NCBI GenBank assembly: GCA_947650285.1 | Contig: CANTFL010001489.1 | Location: 186,001 to 250,000 of the forward strand | DNA length: 64,000 nucleotides | Direction: 5' to 3' | DNA from: Hyaloperonospora brassicae | Taxonomy: Eukaryota; Oomycota; Peronosporomycetes; Peronosporales; Peronosporaceae | Notes under the pieces: generated by a model | Seen by the model: the letters and a program-made list of their open reading frames with translations, nothing else | Told to the model about the DNA's origin: nothing | Databases searched by the model: none | Made by a program: the position numbers and the translations under genes | Shown here: positions 55,586 to 64,000 of the stretch, piece by piece | Numbering within the stretch: the stretch's first letter is position 1 | Layout: each line of letters starts with the position of its first letter

Positions 55586-58512
55586 CCCACAAAACGTTCA
55601 GAGTTCCACCTCGGTCTCTTTACAACAATCAGTGGAACCTGATGCATCAGGTATTCAAGCGAACCGCAAATACACGCACAGACAATGGCAAAGCTTGATA
55701 TCGATCATATTCACAATCACTTACATAGTAGCGCAACAAGTGGCGTAGCAACTTTTGCTATGACGGCGCTCTCCGTACTTTATGAATGCAGATATAAATT
55801 GCACTAGATCGGCAGGTGGTCGGTTTTGCATCGCAAGACACGAAAATGCACCATTCCTCAAAATATAAAAAATGCACTAACGATGACATTGCGCGTTCGA
55901 ACACATACGTGCGTAGAATCACATAGGACACATCAATCGATTTTTTCGATGACTTTTATGCATAGATCTAAAGAAATTGGTAGCGGTTGAGCACTCCCGG
56001 CGATTGAAGGCTGTCGGATCGATCATTGCATCCATTGACCAATTCTTTGCTTTTTTCCAAAGGCTGTCGGATCGATCATTGCATCCATTGATGGCACGCA
56101 ATAATCTTTGCCACGATGTGCTTTAGTCAAATAACACAAGCATCTAAACATGTCACGGTCAAGCGTCTCCATCTAAATAGTAGCCCGAATACTTTTTAAA
56201 AGCACTTTGATTGCTGTGACGCATAGTATTGCCCTGCTTCGGTTGCACGGTAGACGTCCGTTGCGTAAACCCTTTTTTCGCTATTCGTGTCGATTTATTT
56301 GTCAATGTAGTCTAAGCAGGATAGTGTTACCACACAGCCGCAATGCTAAGTGTATCTCCGACGCTGCAGTGCGAAGAGACAGTATGAAACAGGAGGGACC
56401 GTTACTATCGATGCATACAAGCTATGTAGTCAAGTATATCTGCGTTCATCATGCAAATGCTGTCGTCGGCAAGCATGCGCCTATCTTCAAGATGCCATTC
56501 TATAGACGCTTTCGGTCATGCCGCATGTGTTTCTTGTTTTGTTGTCAGCGCTAGTACTATTTACATGCAGCACGATAGTCTTTACCTTCATTGCTTTACT
56601 AGCATCTGTATGACCACTAGAAATAGCACCAAAGCGTTTCTGGCAGCTCTCCAGTATATCCTCTGTTCTTGTTGCCTTTTTACGGTTTCAATGTCGCCTT
56701 TGATCGTACCCTATACATCCAATACATCATCGTTTCCGCGCGTTTTGAATTGGCGCTGCGTCTTTTCATCCCGAAAAACGGTTCGGCAAGACGACAGCTA
56801 CATACGTTACTGTAGTGTCACACCACTCAGATGTGGATAAACAACATAGAAGGAACGCACCCTTACACCCGAATGATACGCAGCATTGTTAGGATACGCT
56901 TGAAGTGTCAACGTACCTTTTACCAATTGCGATATGATTGGCGACGGAAAACGTCGAGAAGGTTGTTGATGGACGAAGTAAACGAGGGAATGAAGATGAT
57001 TTACGACAATGAACATGAACGATCCCCGTTATGTGTATATCCGATCGTATAGAATACATCGTTGGTGCATTTATTTTGGTGCATTTTTACCTTCTCATCT
57101 TGTGGTGCATTTTTTTCTCGTAATTATCTGGTGATATATACGTATTCCTTTCTGTCATATCTTAGCGGTCACAACATGAGTTTGATGGACCCCCAACTCA
57201 ACATCTACCAGAGGCTGTAACGTAGGGGAGAAAATCGATCGGAGGGAGCAAATAAGACTCGTCTCTCAGTTCTGGATAACCAACAAACTCGTCGGAGTAT
57301 GCTGCAATGCCATCGATGACGCATACTACTGTGTTGCAAAGCAAGGGTTGATTGCAGTAGTTACCACGTCACAACGATATGTTGTTGTTTCGAGCACGGA
57401 TAGCAAAGCTATTGGTGAGTATGCGTCAGGAAAAAGCCGGACTTCTAGACAGCTTCTATCTGTGTGTCCACGTTTCCATCTTGCATCTGACGACCTACAA
57501 GCCCCGCACGCGCGGTCACGTAAGAGGCTTACGAGATGTGAAAAGGCACAGAGCAAATACGCAAAGGCTCGACATTTTGGAGCAGTGAGATCCCACACCT
57601 ACACAAAAGTCACCACCACTACCACCAAATCAAGAGGCATCATTACGAGCATCAACTGATTACGTAGCGACTCCACCGGCAATAGCTAGAACGGGGAGAA
57701 GTCTGGTGTCTATAATTACGCCAAATTTCGTGAGATGCCGAGGAGTAACAACGTCGTTTAGAAAGGCGCCGTGCACAAAGCCCTCGCGTCAGACATATCT
57801 CATCTTTGAACGTGGCTGATACGAATGCTCATCGAGAACATCCAGCGGCAGATATTGGCTGATACGACATTCAGCACCTTCTTCTTTTTTCCGCCGTTTC
57901 TTCTTACCTGTGTGATAGTGCAGATTGAGAGCTGGGCGCGCAGCGGAAGTGTGTTCCCAGAGACTAGCACGCTTTTCTTGCGGCACATCAGTGCGTTGTT
58001 GTCGAAGTTAGCATTCAAGGAAGACTCGAATACCAATGGACACATGATGGTCCAATGCAGCACCCAAGAATGAGTTGTTCGCTACCTATTGACAAACAAC
58101 ATAGTTGCACTAATAATGCCCGTCGACATCTATAACGCTATCTTCATTTGTAATACGTGAATAACGATAACGCTAAGCATTGATGACTGATGTCGCTGCT
58201 CGAAGCAAGAACTACTCGCTCTTTGACTTCTCCTCATTATCAAACACGTTCATGTTGCCCGTCGCATTTTTGTTGTTGTTCTGTTTGCACAAGAAAAAGC
58301 AGCTGCTGTCTGCATTTGATCGTATTCTTGTGGTACATTGGCAACGCGAAACGAGTTGCTTCATCATACAACAACCACGTACAGCCCATATTTCGCCATT
58401 GCTCCCCCATCTGAATGGGCACGCCATATCGGAATCTTGATTCAACTCTCTGGACTGGATTGCTTCTAGCAAGGGACCGGCTACAGAACGCGCTTTTTGA
58501 TCCCGCTGCTGC
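55586..58512. other. intergenic, no recognised gene
   Basis: Several short frames occur (56207-56554, 56451-56840, 57348-57659). The stretch around 57270-57420 has a protein-like frame (KLVGVCCNAIDDAYYC) without an ATG or wider support, possibly a gene remnant. A direct duplication of about 20 bases, GGCTGTCGGATCGATCATTG, occurs at 56009 and 56062. Confidence 0.4.
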
Positions 58513-58515
58513 TGA

Positions 58516-58884
58516 CCTTCTCGCGCCGCAGTGACTTCTGCACCATTCGCATTGGTAACAGACACCGTTTATCTGGTCAGGACGTGGTCATTTTTTGTCG
58601 ATTTTGGCAGCTTCTCTTTTGATTCACATTGCCATTCTATCATCGATGCCACTGCAACATGCACATGGGAATCTGTTTACTCGCCGCTTATTGGAACGTT
58701 AAACGCAACCATCACTTTCTGCATGGAAGGAAGCGGTAGTGATGACGCGTCCTTCCTGTTCACTAGCTTCCGTAACCCTCAGTATATCGGAGGAAAGAGG
58801 ACGTTGCAATGCTCAGCTTCTGTCATGAAGGACGATTGTGTGGCTGTATATAAAGTCGGTGGATCTTACAAAGTAAACAAGTAG
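58516..58884 (+). other. open frame of uncertain status
   Basis: About 122 codons are open to the stop at 58882-58884 with natural-looking composition (TCTWESVYSPLIGTLNATITF, LQCSASVMKDDC) and five cysteines, but there is no ATG near its beginning. A CGCCGCAG just before 58531 or TTTTGGCAG at 58610 could be splice acceptors, so it may be the last exon of an unseen gene. I do not recognise the product. Confidence 0.3.
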
Positions 58885-59450
58885 ACTACCTCCCGTAGTT
58901 TCCTGTCGACGTTAGTACCGAAACTGCCTCCGTGCGCAATGCAATCGGCACAACGGCCGACTAGCAGATCCAGCTGCACACGTCCTCGATTCGTTGCCTG
59001 CGTCATTTTGTAAGCTTCTTGTGTGTGGTATTCGAAATCAAAGATTTGTTTCATTACGCTTATGCGGACACTGATTTCGGCAAGTGTTGCGTACACTGCA
59101 AATCAAGTGTTGCGATGCCGATGGGTCCAATACGCGCCTATGCCGCCACCATCGTCAACCCGACGAAAGCTGCAGTGTGACTGGTCGCAGAAACGGTCTG
59201 GCAAATGTCATTGTGTAGGTCGGACACGTGTTGCGACCACGTATCTTCGTACCAATCTACAGCTGGAGCGTGAGACTTACCTATATTTTCTGATTATGCT
59301 TATGACCACACGGGCTGCTCTTGTCTGCCGCAAAGCAAATTGCTCGTGCTCTGTATCGTAGGACGTGTGTGACTGAGCCACGAATACGTCCGTCGCTTGC
59401 GACAAAACGCCAAATATTTCTGTGCTACCTCTCGTACCCACAAAAGCATC
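58885..59450. other. intergenic downstream of SPT6
   Basis: This includes the 3' untranslated region of SPT6 (minus strand). Nothing else is recognised. Confidence 0.5.
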
Positions 59451-62400
59451 TTACCAACGACGACCCCCCATATCGTCACTACGGCGGTCGCCCCAGCGCG
59501 AGCTCTGCCGAGGACGACCTCCGCTACCTGAGTACGGTGCGCCCGAACGCTGAGCAAATGGCCCACTCTTGCTGTCGTTGCGTTGGTATGAACCAGGGCG
59601 GGAGGGTTTCGACGACGCGACAACTAGCGCCTTCATCTTGAAAAACTGCAGCGCCTGAGACAGCGTCGGCAAGATGGACGACTCAATACGGCCAAAGAAC
59701 CGATAGCCTCCTGACTTCACCTCCAAGTGACAACTGCGAGGCGTTTCGCGCGCAATGTATGTGATCGAGAAGCAGCCCGGGAACTTGCTGTACACGTGAA
59801 GAGCGTACGGAATGCGCGACGGGTACTCCTTCTTCTGTTTGATCAGGTCCTCCTCGACGCTTTCCTTCGAAGCACTTTTGTAATACTTGTAACGAACCAC
59901 ATCATCCACCAAGCAGTTCATTGGATCCACGAAACGAGCAATCAGCTCGTCGATGTTCTCGTACTTCTCTTCCTTGACAATCAGTGTTTGACCAATACGG
60001 GCTTCGGATGGTTTGTCTTGTTCTTGGACATCGAAGTGACGATACACGCCATCCAACATCTTCCAAGTTAGCGTGAGGTGGTCAGAGCCGAACGTGCTAG
60101 GGCGAATAACCACCTCTCCAACCGGTTGTTCGCGCAGATACTGTATGGCTGACTGGCAGTTGATGTTACGAAACAACGGATGCGCGATCTGCCGTTTTTT
60201 ACGTCTTGGCCCATGACCACCCGGTCCGCGAGTGGCTTGAGCGTATGCCACCGCTTTGTCTTCATCAACAGGCGGTTCATTCAATAGACGATCGACACGC
60301 TCCATGCTATCGCTTTCAACTAGCTTTTCGTTTGTGTATCGTGGAAAGCGCTCTGGATAAAAGCACAGGGACATGTTGATCAGCGAGCGGCGATTACAGC
60401 CCAGTTTCAACTCGTAGCGCCCTTCACGGTCTGCTTGAATCGCCAGAATCTTGGCGTTGACTGTAATACCTTTCGGAAAGCTTTGGGGACGCACGTCGAT
60501 CAAATAGTCTGGTAAGTACTCGCGATGCAAACTTGAGCGCATGCCGCTCTGCAAACGAACGCGAACGAACTCGTCGCCTGACATGTGCAGCAGTGAAGCA
60601 GGCACAATCATTCCAACACGCAGCGTCTCTCGTGTTTCGCCATTAAGCAGAAAGAAGAGGTCTTCATCCTTTGGCACCTGGTATTTGACACGCTTGTCGA
60701 AGTAAGGATATCGCAGCTCTCGCTTGATGTACTCCAGCGTCAACAGCTTGGGACCCTTCTTTTGCAGCTCTAAGCGACCTGCGTATGCAGACAGATCCAG
60801 CTCAGACAGCACATCTTGAATTTCTGCGTCGCCGAGGCGAGTGTTCGGGGAAGCATTTCGGCTTCGAATCGCAGACGCTGACTGGTACATCGTGTCTTCC
60901 ACTGCGTAGGAATAATGGTTCGGGTCGTACATATCAATGGTCGAGTTGTTATTAGCGTCACCACAAATCTTCACCGCCATGTAGTAACTTTCCGGGTGGA
61001 TGCGTGTGTCGTCCAGCGGGTTCAGAGGAGCTTCGCGCAACGCGTCACGCTCACGAATTCGGATAAAACCAGCACAATTGCGGTACACTATTTTGCCTAC
61101 AAACCCCTTCGATAGCAACTCCTGACGTCGTTCGACATAGTTTTTTGCCCGAACTTTATCCAGTACAGACGCTGCCTTCACAGGACCCATGCCGCAGATA
61201 AACTGCAGCTGATACGACGTATGCTTGTGGTTGGCTAACAGGTTGATGTCAACGCCGTACTTGTTGACCATCTGAACAAACACGCGATCATACTCCTTTA
61301 GCAAAAGGTCCTTCACAAGAGAGTGCTGCATCATATGAACGTTCAGAAAAAGCAGTTCGCGACCGCGACTAGGTTCGTTCAGCGCAACGTTCCCCCACAT
61401 TGCACAGAGCTCGGACGCAGGATTCCTGAGGTAACGTCCGAGACCGATCGCAGCACGCACATATTCCGGTTCCTCTGGGAATTCCTGATCTGCTCGAGTA
61501 GAGCGGCTGAACATGCTTGGAACGTCATCTTTCAGGAAAACGATGTCCAGAAAATCGTGACCATCTCCGTTTCCAAAGCGCGAAGCATCATCGCGGCCTA
61601 ACAAGCGCCGAACCTCATCAACTACGCCGCCCATATCCATACACTTCATACCGGCCGACACGTTAATCACTACGACATGCGTTTGAGCATGCTCAGTCAA
61701 AAACTTTAGCAACGTAGCAGACAACTTCTGGATGCTATTCACGTCTCGTTTGCAGTATCCCTCTGTCTTGTCCACGACTTCCCCATTCACATCAAGAGCC
61801 ACAATTTGTGCGATCGAGTCCATAGTACTTTCGACCCAGATTGAAACTATGAACGGATCCACGCCATCGGCTGGCTCGTACGGACGGACAGACAGCCGTT
61901 CCCGGAGCGCATTACCGCATACTTTTACGATCACGTCACGAGAAGCCACCGTCAGATCTCTTTTCAGTTCGTTTTCAAACGACGATATCATGAAATTATT
62001 AATCGCCTCCTGAAGAACAAGATGACGTTGGCTCTGCCATTCCTCGTCCGAGCCGTTGCTTGGCAACATATATATGGGCTCTAGCGGATCCATCAAGTCC
62101 TGGGCTTTTTCATTAATGATCAAGATTTTTAGCAGCCCTTCCTTTTCGGCTCGGGCAATCTTCAACCACAGGTCGCCCGCTTCAAACACCTCAAGCACCG
62201 GCATCTTCTCGATATACTGCAAGCCGTGACAGTAGTGGAACTCGTCAATTTCTTCGCGGCCCTTGGCAGTAGCTTCTGTGCTCATAACAGCGTTCTGGCG
62301 ATACAGCTCACGAATGCACTTCCGCACGTTGGGCTCGGCTGCAACTTTGCTGGCGGCAATGTGACGAGCACCTTTCATCACGTCGTCCACTGTCGGAAAC

Positions 62401-63982
62401 TCTTTTGTCGTATACTTTTGGGCCAAAACGCCGGGACTATCTTCCGGAGTAGGCACATTACGAATCGGGTCGTCGTGTTCGACGCCAGCCACTATGCCAC
62501 CTAGTACAGACGCATTCATCGTAAACGCGAGGGACACTGGACGCAATCCTGCCTTTGTACAGATCTGGTAGAATGTACGGCGTACTGGACGACGGTACTT
62601 ATGATCTGTGCCCTCCTTGTCCTGACCGCTTGATTCCTGTGCATCCAACGCAAAAAACTCGGACAAATCCTTGTACGTCTTTTCGTCGGGCGTGCGAAAT
62701 AGTTGCTCGTAGCATTTGCGCACAAAAGCCGACTCCTTTGCATCAGAGGAGTCAATCACGCGCTCGATACCACTCTGGAAAGACCGACGCTTGCGCTCCA
62801 ACTTGTCCCACTTCACGTCGAGGTCGAGAATTTCGTACAAGTTTTCCGTATGCAAACCCACGACTTTCCAATATTCTTTGCAGTAGCGCTGGACGAATGC
62901 CGGCTCAAGCTTTTCGTCGTGGTAAAAGCGCAATACCGTATCAATTGCAGATACAATTTCGCCCCGCGATGCGGCAGAGTTGCGCTGATTCCTTTGCTCC
63001 AGGTTCCTAATGATATAGTCACTGATCCACTCAGACTCCTCGGCGCGATCCTCTGCATCTGGGAAGTTGCGCATTTGGTAGATATACTGATATCGCTCCG
63101 GCAAATCCGTGTCACGCACGGCAATCACGTCTGACGTCATCATGTGTTCTTTTAGCACACTTGGCTCAAACTTCTCCAGCAAAATGGCCTTTCTCGACTT
63201 CAGAGGTGCTTCATCGGGAATCCGACCGCCTGTAGCTTCCATGAACCCATCCATGTCTCCAAAGAGCTCCTCAGCTTCTCCCATCTGATACACCGACGGC
63301 CCTTGCATAGATGCTGGAATCGGTTCTTGTTTTCTGCGCCGGCGCGGACCCTCACGCCCTTCTTCATCGTCATCCACAATGAACTCGTCGATATCGTCGC
63401 TTTCGTATTCGTCGTTGCCCAGATAATTGTTTGCGCGTTGTGGCGCTGAGCTTTCCTCTTCCTCATCTGAATCGCCGAACATGCGGTAACTAAGCTCACG
63501 CGACATGAGTCCCGAGTCGTCCTCGCTCTTGACCTTACGGGACGAGCGCCCCACGTCTTCGTCGTCGCTGTCACTACGTGTCGGACCCGTGTCCATGCCC
63601 ATATTTTCGCGCACAAGTAAAAGATCCTCGTCGTCAATCTCTTCGACCTTTTGCTTCAGTCGTTTCAGCTTCTTCTCTTTCTTCCGTCGACGACGTCGGT
63701 GACGAGCTGAAAAGTGTCAACATGGTCATTGCACGTGTGTGTGTGAGAGTCTCTCTTAACGATCCAAATCGATAACCAGCTGCCAGAGACACCGACCATA
63801 GCAGCTACACCAAAGAGGTTCTTACCCATATCTTCTCCGTCCGAGTTCTCGTCCTCGTCATCGACCACAAACCCGTCGTTCTCATATTCGTTGTGGTCTT
63901 CTCCGTCGTCGTCGTCGTCCTCGTCGTCATTGTCCGAGCCGGCACCACCTCCTCCTTCGCCGTCATCGCTCTCAGACGCCAT
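59451..63982 (-). CDS. SPT6: transcription elongation factor and histone chaperone SPT6
   Basis: SPT6 travels with RNA polymerase II, reassembles nucleosomes and binds the phosphorylated Rpb1 linker. Two exons, 63982-63826 and 63706-59451, give 1470 aa (human SUPT6H 1726). Order: acidic N-terminus; basic RHRRRRRKKEKK; a second acidic part (DSDEEEESS, DIDEFIVDDDEEG); helix-turn-helix-type helical core; YqgF/RuvX-like fold around VSIWVESTMDSIAQIVALDV; helix-hairpin-helix (YQLQFICGMGPVKAASVLDK); S1 domain about 1080-1158; tandem SH2 about 1227-1408 (VVIRPSTFGSDHLTLTW carries the pocket Arg); short Arg/Gly-rich tail. The frame is open upstream to the window edge (codons for SSFIDD precede the ATG), so the true start may lie outside. 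Confidence 0.95.
63707..63825 (-). other. SPT6 intron 1 (119 bp)
   Basis: Donor GTAAGAAC, acceptor CACTTTTCAG on the minus strand. The splice joins EDM to A-RHRRRRRKKEKK in frame, linking two acidic/basic N-terminal blocks typical of SPT6. Confidence 0.85.
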
Positions 63983-64000
63983 GTCGTCGATAAACGAGGA

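Noticed and set aside
57270..57660. Frame with KLVGVCCNAIDDAYYC, faintly like parts of oomycete START/FYVE proteins
   Set aside because: The resemblance is a few residues only; there is no start codon and the surrounding frames are broken.

Overview
The window looks like nuclear DNA of an oomycete, most likely a Peronosporales species (Phytophthora or downy mildew type). The reasons are: two secreted inhibitors with the four-cysteine Kazal domains typical of oomycete EPI proteins; a good match to the oomycete initiator (TCAYTYYNCAWTTT type) just upstream of a small secreted cysteine-rich gene and another upstream of the TFIP11 gene; Ty3/Gypsy elements with a second, archaeal-type RNase H, as described in oomycetes; tRNA-derived SINEs; and compact genes with few, short GT-AG introns. 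The species cannot be told from the sequence alone.

Layout. 1-8066 is the 3' part of a decayed Ty3/Gypsy element: pol, a chromodomain, a decayed antisense coding region, and the 3' LTR. 8067-21113 is gene-poor and holds several solo LTRs. Three of these have perfect 5-bp target duplications. One small secreted cysteine-rich protein gene lies at 14330. 21118-32251 is a complete second element of the same family with two 1.25-kb LTRs and a CAAT target duplication; its coding region is full of stops and frameshifts. 32256-38444 is AT-rich and gene-free, with a palindrome plus an exact 348-bp direct repeat at 33.5-34.5 kb and an (AT)n tract.

38445-44323 holds two convergent housekeeping genes: importin beta (nuclear import) and a TFIP11/Ntr1-type G-patch protein (spliceosome disassembly). 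44650-46670 and 53855-55585 are inverted copies of one segment, each with a secreted Kazal-type protease inhibitor gene. The 7-kb spacer between them contains a foldback element split by a pogo-like MITE, which is itself split by a tRNA-derived SINE, plus a second copy of the SINE and of the foldback arm. 55586-59450 has no recognised gene. 59451-63982 is SPT6 (transcription elongation and histone chaperone), with its 5' end at the window edge.

The three large genes are conserved nuclear functions (import, splicing, transcription) and do not form one pathway. The accessory content is the two inhibitors, the small cysteine-rich protein and the transposons. The strongest unusual signals are: the inverted inhibitor pair, in which only the first inhibitor domain and linker have diverged; the nested transposon stack with a readable empty site; the Ty3/Gypsy family with a degenerate native RNase H next to an intact acquired one; and very high GATC density across that family.
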